Origin: Actinomycetes bacterium
GTDB lineage: Bacteria; Actinomycetota; Actinomycetes; Propionibacteriales; Propionibacteriaceae
NCBI GenBank assembly: GCA_023392635.1
Contig: JAEVYS010000006.1
Location: 1 to 64,000, forward strand
Length of the DNA: 64,000 nt
Direction: 5' to 3'
Shown here: positions 33,643-42,149 of the stretch, piece after piece
Position numbering within the stretch: position 1 is the first letter of the stretch
How the letters are laid out: each line of letters begins with the position of its first letter
Notes under the pieces: generated by a model
The model's input: only the letters and a program-made list of their open reading frames with translations
What the model was told of the DNA's origin: nothing
The model's database searches: none
Made by a program: the position numbers and the translations under genes

Positions 33643-35634
33643 TCAGGGCTGCAGCCGGGAGAGCGCCCCGTACGCCCCCGCCTTGCGGACGAGCTCCGCG
33701 CGGGTCGATGCCTGGAACTTCTCCCTGAGCGTCGCGACCTGTGACCGCACCGTGTGGACGGAGACGTGCAGCTGCTTCGCGATGTCGGGAACCGAGGCGC
33801 TGCCGGCCAGAAGGGGAAGCAGGACCGCCTCGCGCTCGGTCAGCTGCACGAGCCGGGCGTCCCCGCCGCCGTCCCGCACCGAACGCAACCGGTCGAGGAG
33901 TTCGGTGAACCGCTCCGCCGTCTCCGGATCCTCCTTCAACGGTGCGATGAGCGCCAGGATCGCGTTGCACGCCCGGCGCGGGAGCATGGCGAAGGGAAGA
34001 TAGCTGCGGTTGAGGAGGAGATGCCGGGCCGCCGTCACGGTGTCGGCGGCGATGTCGTCGGTGATGCTGTCGTCCAGTGCGGTGGCCGCGCCCCGGATCA
34101 CCAGCAGCTGCAGGCGGTCGCCGTGGAGCAGCCGGGGATCGGGCAGGGTCAGTTCCATCGTCCGCACGGATGCGACCAGCTGCCCTGCCCACAGCAGCGT
34201 CCGGGCCAGGACCACCGTGCGGAACCGCTCGTCGATCGTCTCGGCGCCCGCGGTGGCAGCGGCGAACGCCCCCACCCGGCTGAGCAGGAGGGCCCGCGCC
34301 GGCCCCAGGATGAGACCGCTCATCGGCTCGTCCTGCTCGCGAACCCCCATCGACTGGTCGGCCAGGGCCGCGAACAGCCGATTGAGGCCCTGCGGTGCGT
34401 CGCCCCAGATGGCGGCGTGCATCGCCTCGATCCCCACCCTGGTGGCCCACAGTCCGGCGATCGCCGCCGAGTCACGGCGCACCTCAGCCAGCGCTTCCTC
34501 CACGCCGGCGCGGTCGAGCCTCTCCAGAGCTTCGCGCCCCCGTGCCAGCGCGCTCATGACCGCGGCCATCTGGCTGAGGCAGCCGAACCGGAACTGGGCG
34601 GACGGGAGTCCCGCGCCGGTTGCGTCCGCCGGGCTGCCACGCCCCTCGCCGGCGAGGCTGTGGGCCAGCGACTCGATCCCCGCGGCGAGATCCGACGTCG
34701 AAGGGCCGAGCGCGAGGATGGCGCCCCACCGTGCCTCCGCGACGGCCTCGGCGAGATCGGCACGGTGCACAGCGAGCTGGCCCGACATGACCCGGAAGAA
34801 CGATTGTGCGAGCTGGGACGGTGGGGCTCCCTGCCGGGAGCGCTCGTCGATGTGGCGCTCGATGGCCGCCTTGGTCCGCCACGCCGCCGTGAGGGGTGCT
34901 CCCGACGGCGGCAGGTGGCGTTCGCCGACCATGCGCAGGACGCCACCGAACACCGCGGTGTCGGTGTCCTCCCGCTGCGCCCAGTCGGCATGGAGGAGCG
35001 CGGAGTCGCCGATCATCCGGTTCAAGAACACCTCGGTCCTTCCCGGGCCGGGGCCCGCCGCGTCGGCCTGTGCGACCGCGGACGCCCAGGTCAGCGTCGG
35101 GAAGCGTCGCCGCGCCTCGGACGGGACATCGGTATAGGCAGCCAGGACGCCGTCGGGAATGTGGGCCGCATCGTCGGCCACGACGCGCCAGAGTTCGTGC
35201 AGGACGTCCCAACGCTGCGCGCCGAGCGCCCAGGCGGCCGTCGCGGACAGCGCCGGCTCGCCCCACTCCTTGACGCAGCACAGGAGCCGGGCGAGTGAGG
35301 CCGGATCGTCGACGAACTCCCCCAGCGCAGCTTCGAGGCTCGCCCGTGCCTCCTCGCGCAACACCAGCGACGAGTGCTGCGGGTCAGGTCCCGGGTCCAC
35401 CACTCCGGAGTCCTGCAACCAGTCGCGCACGTCGGACCAGCCGAGGGCCGGCTCCCCGAAGCAGGACCGGATGGCCAGGACGACCTCGTCGGTCACCTCG
35501 GGGACGAGGCAGAGGGCGGGGAGCCAGGGCGGCGACCCGGGACGAGGAGCGGCGGCCGTGGCAGGCCTCGACTCCGTGGGGTCCCCCGCGGGCTCGACGC
35601 TCCACCGGTCCACGGTGCTGGAAGCATCAGGCAT
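33643..35634 (-). CDS. Large LuxR-family regulator, paralogue of the 17.9 kb gene
   Basis: The 663-residue protein ends in a LuxR helix-turn-helix (VQLTEREAVLLPLLAG, ASVPDIAKQLHVSVHTVRSQ) that closely parallels the one at 17850-19925. The long N-terminal part is helical and Ala/Leu-rich, with no Walker motifs and no receiver domain, so the input is probably a ligand or protein partner. ATG 35634 was chosen because GGAGGG sits seven bases upstream, although the frame is open to 35775. It stands alone, convergent with the reductase. Confidence 0.85.
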   Translation of the reverse strand: MPDASSTVDRWSVEPAGDPTESRPATAAAPRPGSPPWLPALCLVPEVTDEVVLAIRSCFGEPALGWSDVRDWLQDSGVVDPGPDPQHSSLVLREEARASLEAALGEFVDDPASLARLLCCVKEWGEPALSATAAWALGAQRWDVLHELWRVVADDAAHIPDGVLAAYTDVPSEARRRFPTLTWASAVAQADAAGPGPGRTEVFLNRMIGDSALLHADWAQREDTDTAVFGGVLRMVGERHLPPSGAPLTAAWRTKAAIERHIDERSRQGAPPSQLAQSFFRVMSGQLAVHRADLAEAVAEARWGAILALGPSTSDLAAGIESLAHSLAGEGRGSPADATGAGLPSAQFRFGCLSQMAAVMSALARGREALERLDRAGVEEALAEVRRDSAAIAGLWATRVGIEAMHAAIWGDAPQGLNRLFAALADQSMGVREQDEPMSGLILGPARALLLSRVGAFAAATAGAETIDERFRTVVLARTLLWAGQLVASVRTMELTLPDPRLLHGDRLQLLVIRGAATALDDSITDDIAADTVTAARHLLLNRSYLPFAMLPRRACNAILALIAPLKEDPETAERFTELLDRLRSVRDGGGDARLVQLTEREAVLLPLLAGSASVPDIAKQLHVSVHTVRSQVATLREKFQASTRAELVRKAGAYGALSRLQP

Positions 35635-36108
35635 CGAGGTCCCTCCGGAGTGTCGAGACTCATTCTCGACCCAAACTCCGTGAAAGGCTCCCCGCCGCGG
35701 CTGATGGCTTCGCAGCCCGGCCCCGCTGTGCCGGGACCGGACATGGTTCCTGGTCCCGACACGCGGCCAGCGCACTCGCGAGCGCCGGCGGATCTCCGGG
35801 GTGTGCCCGCCTGGCGGTCATCGCCGGCCGTCTCCATATTGGGGGGAATGGGACGCTGCCGGTGCGCGGGCTCCTCCAGACGCCGTCTTCCCGAGGGGTA
35901 GGGAGGCCGGCCCGTCAATTCTGGCGAGGACACACGCCGGGATCGGCGCACTCACACCTCCACCCCCGCCACTTCATCCCGCCAATCCCCCCATGTTTCG
36001 TCCACCTCATGACAACGGCCCCCGGAGGGGCAGGACGGGAGGGGGCGGTCCGGTCCGGCCCCGCGCCGGTAGTGTGGTGCGGACGACGACGCTGGAGAGG
36101 GTCAGGCG
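35635..36108. other. Intergenic region upstream of a LuxR gene and a lipoprotein gene
   Basis: No gene is supported here. For the rightward lipoprotein gene a TAGTGT -10 box lies at 36069-36074, about 35 bases before the start. G/C-run elements occur at 35838-35850 (ATTGGGGGGAATG) and about 35982-35994 (CCAATCCCCCCAT), which are roughly inverted with respect to each other and may be a regulatory pair. Confidence 0.35.
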
Positions 36109-37260
36109 ATGCAGCTCAGGCACCGGGCGCGGTTGCTGGGCCTCCTGCTGTCAGGCGCCGTGACGCTCGCTGCATGTGCAACGGTCGGCGAGCCGCCCTC
36201 GAGCGTTCCGGCCCCCTCGCCTGCGCCGACCCCTTCCCGCGTCCCCGCGGTCGCGACCGTGCCCCGGACGGCGAAGGCCTCGGCAACGCCGATGACGACC
36301 CGCGTGATGAGCTTCAACGTCCGGCACGCCAACATCACGGCGGCGGGGGCCAGGCACCCGGACCCCGTCGCCTTCCAGTGGACGACGTCACGCGGACCCG
36401 CGGCCGTCCGGTACGTGAAGCGGGCGGACCCCGACATCATCGGTTTCCAGGAGGTCGAGCACCGGATGAAGGCGATGGACGGCCGGTCCATCCCCGGTGA
36501 CATGATCACGACGCTCGTCGACGGGCTTCCTGCGTACACCTTCACCAAGGTGCCGCAACGCAACAACTTCCTCCCCATCGCGTTCAAGACCGACCAGTTC
36601 GTGCTCAGGGGCTCCGGCCGGGTCCAGATCCAGTACCGCGCGGACCCCGACAGCGACTCCAACCGGTTCGCGACCTGGGTGATCCTCCAGCGCCGATCCG
36701 GGAACCAGCGCCTCCTCGTGGCGAACGTCTGGGCCAACGATGGCGCCACGCGGGCGATGGCGCTCGGCCGAGCACAGGGGTGGCAACGGCTGACCGCAGC
36801 ACTCGCCGAGATCTCGGGCGGCTACGCGATCCCGACGATCCTGGTCGGCGACTTCAACTCCCACGCCGCCGCGCGCACCTACCCCTACAACGCCCACCTG
36901 ACGACACTGGAGGCGGACGGCTGGATGGACGCCAGCCGGGCCCCGTACGACTTGGACGCCCTGGCCGGAGTCTCCTCGTACAACTCGTGGGGCGGACGCA
37001 TCGACGGCGTGCGCTACCCGAACTCGGTCCGGATCGGCGATCGGATCGACTACATCTGGACCAACGGTGGTGCGATCGCCCGCACCTGGCAGGTCTTCCT
37101 GCCCCCGTTCCAGTATCGCGAGGTCGAAGGGCGTCCGGTCCCGTTCGTCGAGGACACGATCGCCTCCGATCATTGGCCGGTGCTTGCCGACATCGCCCTG
37201 GACGGAAGCCGCACGGACCGCCACCTGCCGCTCGGCGTCCAGGGCCCACTCCCGCGCTAG
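36109..37260 (+). CDS. Secreted lipoprotein, endonuclease/exonuclease/phosphatase family
   Basis: The 383-residue protein has a lipoprotein signal (LLSGAVTLAAC, lipobox LAAC near residue 23) and a Pro/Ala-rich linker. It then has an EEP domain (about 64-370) with MSFNVRHAN, GFQEVEHRM (metal-binding Glu), VGDFNSHA (catalytic Asp/Asn), RIDYIW and ASDHWPV (general-base His). Such anchored enzymes degrade extracellular DNA or phosphodiesters, or act as sphingomyelinase- or synaptojanin-like phosphatases; the exact substrate cannot be told. GAGAGGG precedes the ATG. A second EEP domain is encoded at 42146-43429. Confidence 0.85.
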   Translation: MQLRHRARLLGLLLSGAVTLAACATVGEPPSSVPAPSPAPTPSRVPAVATVPRTAKASATPMTTRVMSFNVRHANITAAGARHPDPVAFQWTTSRGPAAVRYVKRADPDIIGFQEVEHRMKAMDGRSIPGDMITTLVDGLPAYTFTKVPQRNNFLPIAFKTDQFVLRGSGRVQIQYRADPDSDSNRFATWVILQRRSGNQRLLVANVWANDGATRAMALGRAQGWQRLTAALAEISGGYAIPTILVGDFNSHAAARTYPYNAHLTTLEADGWMDASRAPYDLDALAGVSSYNSWGGRIDGVRYPNSVRIGDRIDYIWTNGGAIARTWQVFLPPFQYREVEGRPVPFVEDTIASDHWPVLADIALDGSRTDRHLPLGVQGPLPR

Positions 37261-37329
37261 GTGTTCGGCGACGATCTCGACGACCCCGAGCACCGGCTCG
37301 AACTGCAGCTGGCGCTGCTCGAATCCTGA
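37261..37329 (+). pseudogene. Remnant of a PucR-type regulator C terminus
   Basis: Directly after the previous stop and in the same frame, 22 codons read VFGDDLDDPEHRLELQLALL with two more residues before a TGA. This matches the end of the HTH_30 domain of PucR/CdaR-family regulators, where DL(D/S)DPExRLELxLAL closes the protein. No other part of such a gene is present, so it looks like a deletion scar. The call rests on family memory and a short match. Confidence 0.45.
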
Positions 37330-37364
37330 CCACCGCCCGGGCCGTTGGATCGGGCCGGCGTGCC

Positions 37365-38624
37365 TCATCGCCCGGAGCGGGCCGAATAGTCCATGAAGAG
37401 CCCGAGCCACTGGTCCCAGCCGATGCCGTAGCGCTCGCCGTTGCGGACGATGATCGTTCGGGTTCGGGGATCGACGAAGATCTCCTGGCCGTGGTTGCCC
37501 TGCGCGGCGAAGGCGTAGCTGCCGTCCGGCCGCCGAGCGCCCCACCAGAACCGTTGGTGGTACACCGGGCCGTACGGCTCATCCATCCATGCCGGGTACT
37601 GCGTCCGACGATCCACCGAGCGGTCCATCACGGTGGCCGCCTTCACCCAGTCGTCCGGAAGAACCTGTCGATCCCCCACCCGGCCACCGTCGAGGTAGAG
37701 GCGCCCGAGCTTCGCGAAGTCGATGGCCCGGGCGTTGATGCCGCTCTCCATCTTCTCGAAGCCGGACGCCGTGCTGTCCAGGCTCCAGGACGCGGGGTAC
37801 TCCGCACCCATCGGCTGCCACAACCGGGTCTCCAGGTAGCGGGCGACCGGTTCGCCCGTCGCCCGTTCCAGCACCAGGCCGAGCAGGAGCGGGTTGTAGT
37901 TGTTGTAGAGCCAGGTGCGGCCGGGCTCGGTCAGGATCGAGGTCTTCTGCAGCGCCAGTTCGCGGAGGTCGGGATAGTAGTAGGTGAGCGCGTCGTCGCC
38001 GTTCACGAAGCCGTTCTCCTCGTACTTCAGGCCGGACGTCATGTCGAGGAGGTGGCGAATCCTGATCGCCGAGAACCGCGGGTCGCGCGCCGCCAGCTCC
38101 GGCAGGTAGCGGGTGACCGGGTCATCGATGCTGCGGATCGCCCCTTCGGCGACGGCGATCCCGACGAGCGTGGAGACGTAGGACTTGGCGGCGGAGAACG
38201 ACGTCAGCGTCGAGTCCCGGCCCGCTCCGTTGGCGTAGTGCTCGTACAGGATCGTGTCGTTCCTGATCACCAGGAACGCCTGGGTGCCGGTGTCCTCCAG
38301 GAACCTCTCCAGATCGGTCCCGACCCGGGCGTCCCTCTCGAAGCCGTCCCTCACCTCGGCCTCGGCGGCGCGCTGGTCGGCCGGCCGCTGGAAGGGTCGC
38401 GGTGCTGCGGCAGCGGCGACGGGGCGTGAGGCGAAGACCAGGTAGTCGCGTACATCGGCCTGCTGGTAGGTGATCAGCCGGCGGAGATACTCCGCCGGAT
38501 ACGTCGCCAGCAGCACCCCGGTGGCCGTGACGAGGAGCAGGCAGAATGCCATCAGCGTCGCGAGCAGGGCCCTCCGCCACCGGCGCCCGGGACGACGGTT
38601 CGGAGCACCAGCGTCGGTGCCCAC
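37365..38624 (-). CDS. Serine beta-lactamase-family hydrolase, membrane anchored
   Basis: The 419-residue protein has one N-terminal membrane helix (LLATLMAFCLLLVTATGVLL) and a beta-lactamase/transpeptidase-like domain: SFSAAKSYVS is the SxxK motif, WLYNNYNPL supplies the YxN motif, and GNHGQEIF takes the place of the KTG box (HxG), as in class C-like esterases and 6-aminohexanoate hydrolases. It is probably an esterase or peptidase on the outer face of the membrane rather than a resistance enzyme. GTG 38624 follows GGAGGAGGG and comes one base after the stop of the nitrilase-family gene, so the two form an operon. Confidence 0.82.
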   Translation of the reverse strand: MGTDAGAPNRRPGRRWRRALLATLMAFCLLLVTATGVLLATYPAEYLRRLITYQQADVRDYLVFASRPVAAAAAPRPFQRPADQRAAEAEVRDGFERDARVGTDLERFLEDTGTQAFLVIRNDTILYEHYANGAGRDSTLTSFSAAKSYVSTLVGIAVAEGAIRSIDDPVTRYLPELAARDPRFSAIRIRHLLDMTSGLKYEENGFVNGDDALTYYYPDLRELALQKTSILTEPGRTWLYNNYNPLLLGLVLERATGEPVARYLETRLWQPMGAEYPASWSLDSTASGFEKMESGINARAIDFAKLGRLYLDGGRVGDRQVLPDDWVKAATVMDRSVDRRTQYPAWMDEPYGPVYHQRFWWGARRPDGSYAFAAQGNHGQEIFVDPRTRTIIVRNGERYGIGWDQWLGLFMDYSARSGR

Positions 38625-38625
38625 G

Positions 38626-40272
38626 TCAGCCCTCCTCCTCGCCACCGGACGCCGCCGCCCGTGATCGCACGGTCGCCGCGGCCAGGACCAGCAGGCCGCC
38701 GACGCAGAGCCAGGCGAACCAGTCGCCCCAGGCGGCGTACGGCGTGCCCACACCCGTGGTCGGGACCGTGGCGACCATGACCCGCTCCGAGGCCTGGAAC
38801 TGGTCCATCGCGGCGACGACGCGTCCGTACGGGTCGGTGGCGACCGAGAGCCCGTCCCCGGCCTGCCGCACCAGCGAGAAGCCGTTCTCGACGCCTCGGA
38901 AGACCGCGTACCAGGTGTGGAACGGGTCGATCTCCACCCAGTCGAAGCTCGGTGCGACAACCACGTCCGCCCCGGCGGCACCCGCCTGCTGCACGGTGGA
39001 GGGGAAGTCGAGATCACGACAGATCACGGCGCCGAGGCGGGCGAACGGCAGGTCGGCGAACGCCAGCACGCCACTGCCGGGCTCGATGCCCTCCAGCGCT
39101 GCCGACCCGTACTTGACGTGCCGCAGCACCACCTCACCGTCCGGTCCGGCCACCACCAGGAGGTTGCGGTCGAGACCGTCGGCACCGCTGAGGTACAGCG
39201 GCACCACCAGCGTGGTCCTCGCCTCCCGTGCGAGCGCGCTCCCCCACGCCACCAGCTCCTGCTCCTGGCCGACGTCGCCCCGTATGGAGGTCTCACTGAA
39301 GGTCACCAGCCGGGCACCCGCCGCCGACTCCCGCAGCACGGCCTCGCGTCCCTGCTGGCGCAGTGCCTCGTTGATGCGGGCGACCCGGTCACCGCCCTCG
39401 GCTCGCGCGGCCTCCAGGGCATGGCTGGTCACCCGGTCGACCAGGGTGATGCCGGCGACCCGGACCGAGGCCCCCGACGCCGGGGCAGATGCGAGCCGCC
39501 AGCCGCCGTAACCGAGGACAAGGACGACCGTGAGCCCGAACAGCAGCAGCGGCGAGGACCACCGGCGCCAGTCCGCGCCGCCCACCCACACGGCATCGGC
39601 GACGGGCGCGAGCCACGCGACCAGGAACGTCAGCCCCCACACGCCGGTGACGGAAGCCAGCTGGGTGAGGGCGAGGCTCGGGTACTGGGTGTAGCCCAGC
39701 GCTCCGACGCTGCCCAGAGGACTCAGCCGCGCCACTGCGAAGTCGAGGACGGTGTAGGCGAGCGGGAACGGCAGGGTCAGGAGGAGGTGTCCGCGGCCCC
39801 AGTGGTGCGCCAGCCGGCTCGCCGCGCATCGGTCGGCGAGGTAGACCAGCCCGACCGCCGGCCCGAGCGCGGCGGGCACCCACACCGGCGAGTCCGGGAC
39901 ACCGGAGGGAGACACGGTGCCCGACCAGGAGACCAGGTTCGCGGTGGCCAGCAGGAGCGACAAGACGAGATAGCCGCGCACGACCGGTTGGCGTCGGGCC
40001 CAGTGCAGCAGCAGCACGGGGGCGAGCCAGGTCGCGATCGCGACGGTCCAGCGGCCGTTGGAGACGAGGAAGAGGGCCAGGCCGACGGCCAGCCAGAGCC
40101 AGGAGGTCCGGTCAGAATCACGGAGGGAGGGCGGCGCCGAAGGGAGAACCGAGGTGACGATGGCGGTGCCGATCTCAGAGGCGTGAGCGGGTCGCGCCAG
40201 GGAGCTGCTGCATGCGCTCAGCCTAGGGAGGACAGCTCCTGCCACGGGCCGGTTCGCTGCGATTGCGACCAC
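38626..40272 (-). CDS. Lnt-like polytopic protein with nitrilase (CN hydrolase) domain
   Basis: The 548-residue protein resembles apolipoprotein N-acyltransferase: seven or so membrane helices (about 50-235), then an outer CN_hydrolase domain with the E-K-C triad (E in TFSETSIRGD, K in LRHVKYGSA, C in GAVICRDLDFPS), and a final membrane helix. Lnt N-acylates lipoproteins; actinobacteria often have several, and the short conserved motifs do not distinguish a true Lnt from a relative. The N terminus is uncertain because only GTG 40272 is available. It is co-transcribed with the serine hydrolase. Confidence 0.75.
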   Translation of the reverse strand: MVAIAANRPVAGAVLPRLSACSSSLARPAHASEIGTAIVTSVLPSAPPSLRDSDRTSWLWLAVGLALFLVSNGRWTVAIATWLAPVLLLHWARRQPVVRGYLVLSLLLATANLVSWSGTVSPSGVPDSPVWVPAALGPAVGLVYLADRCAASRLAHHWGRGHLLLTLPFPLAYTVLDFAVARLSPLGSVGALGYTQYPSLALTQLASVTGVWGLTFLVAWLAPVADAVWVGGADWRRWSSPLLLFGLTVVLVLGYGGWRLASAPASGASVRVAGITLVDRVTSHALEAARAEGGDRVARINEALRQQGREAVLRESAAGARLVTFSETSIRGDVGQEQELVAWGSALAREARTTLVVPLYLSGADGLDRNLLVVAGPDGEVVLRHVKYGSAALEGIEPGSGVLAFADLPFARLGAVICRDLDFPSTVQQAGAAGADVVVAPSFDWVEIDPFHTWYAVFRGVENGFSLVRQAGDGLSVATDPYGRVVAAMDQFQASERVMVATVPTTGVGTPYAAWGDWFAWLCVGGLLVLAAATVRSRAAASGGEEEG

Positions 40273-40344
40273 TGGGCGGGGGTGCTCGGCGTTCTCGACC
40301 GTTCGCCGGTGGGCGGCGCCGCGGGACGCCAGAATTGCCCCGCA

Positions 40345-41292
40345 ATGAAACGATCAATCCTGAACCCGCTGATCGCGGTGGTCCTCGTGCTCGGCCTGCT
40401 GCAGGCAGCGCTCGGGTTGTTCTGGCAGCCCGACGACGTCCCCGGTCCGATGATCTTCACGACGCTGCACGGCCAGACCGTCGAGATCGCCGGCCACGGT
40501 GTCTATGCCTGGGACACCGTGTTCTTCGCCGCGGGCTTCCGTGGCATGGACGTCGTCACGGTGTGCGCAGGCGTCCCGCTGCTCGCCCTGGCGTGGTGGC
40601 GCTGGCGGCGCGGCTCGCTGCAGGGCGGGCTGCTCATGGTCGGGGCCCTCACCTACTTCGTGTACATCAGCGCGTCGCTGACGTTCTCCGCCGCCTTCAA
40701 CCGGCTGTTCCTGCTCTACGTGGCGCTGCTCGCGTGCAGCCTCTACGCGCTCCTGTTCGCCCTCGGTTCGATGGACGCCGGCCGGCTGGAGCACGACCTC
40801 ACCGGCGAGATCCCCCGGAAAGGACTCGCGGGCTTCCTGGTGGTCGCCGGCGTCGGGACGTTGGTCCTGTGGGTGAGCGACCTGATCGGACCGCTGCTCG
40901 CCGGCCGGCCCCCGGCACTGCTGGGCCCGTACACGACCATGTTCACCCACGGCTTCGACTCGGCGGTGATCACCCCCGCGGCCCTGATCACCGCGGTCTT
41001 CGTGTGGCAGCGCAAGCCGCCGGGCCTGCTGTTGGCGATGCCCGTCCTGGTGCTGTGCGTCTTCAACGGTGTGGTGGTGATCGCGTCCACGGTGTCGCAG
41101 ACGATGGCCGGGATCTCCTTCTCCCTGGGCACCTACATCGGGCTGATCGGCTCCTGGGTGGTACTCGGCCTGTGGGCACTGTGGCTGGGCATCGTGTTCC
41201 TGCGCCGGTTGGCGGTCCCGGCGTGCCCTGCCGCGGCGAGAGTCGACCCCGCCGACGTCGAGCGTGCCGGACAGACCGGTCCGACCCCGTGA
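40345..41292 (+). CDS. Polytopic membrane protein of unknown function
   Basis: The 315-residue protein has about eight membrane helices: an N-terminal one (LIAVVLVLGLLQAALGLFW), several between 65 and 150, and four more from 155 to 300. A polar loop of about 30 residues (QPDDVPGPMIF onward) follows the first helix. I recognise no family motif. The stop overlaps the GTG of the CPBP gene, so the two may act together. There is no clear ribosome site before ATG 40345. Confidence 0.65.
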   Translation: MKRSILNPLIAVVLVLGLLQAALGLFWQPDDVPGPMIFTTLHGQTVEIAGHGVYAWDTVFFAAGFRGMDVVTVCAGVPLLALAWWRWRRGSLQGGLLMVGALTYFVYISASLTFSAAFNRLFLLYVALLACSLYALLFALGSMDAGRLEHDLTGEIPRKGLAGFLVVAGVGTLVLWVSDLIGPLLAGRPPALLGPYTTMFTHGFDSAVITPAALITAVFVWQRKPPGLLLAMPVLVLCVFNGVVVIASTVSQTMAGISFSLGTYIGLIGSWVVLGLWALWLGIVFLRRLAVPACPAAARVDPADVERAGQTGPTP

Positions 41293-42149
41293 ACCGCTCG
41301 CCGCGCACCGCGACCACCTTCCTGGTCGCGACCTTCGCCTGGACGTGGGCCTGCTACGCGCCCATCGCGCTGGGCGCTCACAACCCGTACTCGATGCCGT
41401 GGACGGCGCTGCTGATCGCCGGCGGCATGGGCCCGTCCCTGGTCGGCGTCGTGCTGGTGCTCACCACGTACGAGCGGGAGCAGCGACGTGACTTCTGGCG
41501 CCGCTGCTTCTCGCCACGGCTGATCGGGAGGCACTGGTGGGCGCTCATCGCGGTGCTGTTCCCCGCCATCTGGGCGACCGCGATCGGCCTCGACCTGGTT
41601 CTCGGCGGTGGGCCGCCGGGGCTCGAACAGCTGGGCGACCTGGTGGCGCAGCCGACGATGTGGCCACTCGCCGTGGTGATCGGCTTCCTGAGCGGGCCCT
41701 GGTCGGAGGAGTTCGGATGGCGGGGGTTCGCCCTCGACCCTCTCCTGCGACGGTTCGGGGTCCTGGGCGGCTCGGTGCTCCTCGGTCTGTTGTGGGGGGT
41801 CTGGCACCTGCCGCTGTACGTCATGCCGGGAACCTGGCACGCCTCGATGGGCTTCCGGTTCGCCGGGTTCTGGACCTTCCTCCTGCTGAGCATCGGGCTG
41901 TCGCTGGTGATGACGTGGGTCTACCTGAACAGCGGACGCAGCGTCCTGACGGCCCTGTTGCTGCATTTCGCGGCGAACTTCAGCAGCCAGCTGGTCGCAC
42001 CCGTCTCCGATCGGGCCGAGGTGGTGCGCACACTGCTCGTCCTCGCCGTCGGTCTGGCAGGGTGCGCGACTCTTCGCCGTCGGCCCGCCGCGAGGCTCAG
42101 TCGCTCCGATGCGAGCGTCGAGCCCCCGCGTGCGGGCTCGACCCGCTAG
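41289..42149 (+). CDS. CPBP-family intramembrane metalloprotease
   Basis: The 286-residue protein shows the Abi/CPBP (Rce1-like) motifs: EExxxR in SEEFGWRGF (E140, E141, R145), WxxxH in LLWGVWHLP (H173), and LLLHFAANF. Six to eight membrane helices surround them. Relatives cleave prenylated proteins, process peptides or give bacteriocin immunity. GTG 41289 overlaps the stop of the preceding membrane gene. It converges with the M15/EEP gene, overlapping it by four bases at CTAG. Confidence 0.83.
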   Translation: MNRSPRTATTFLVATFAWTWACYAPIALGAHNPYSMPWTALLIAGGMGPSLVGVVLVLTTYEREQRRDFWRRCFSPRLIGRHWWALIAVLFPAIWATAIGLDLVLGGGPPGLEQLGDLVAQPTMWPLAVVIGFLSGPWSEEFGWRGFALDPLLRRFGVLGGSVLLGLLWGVWHLPLYVMPGTWHASMGFRFAGFWTFLLLSIGLSLVMTWVYLNSGRSVLTALLLHFAANFSSQLVAPVSDRAEVVRTLLVLAVGLAGCATLRRRPAARLSRSDASVEPPRAGSTR

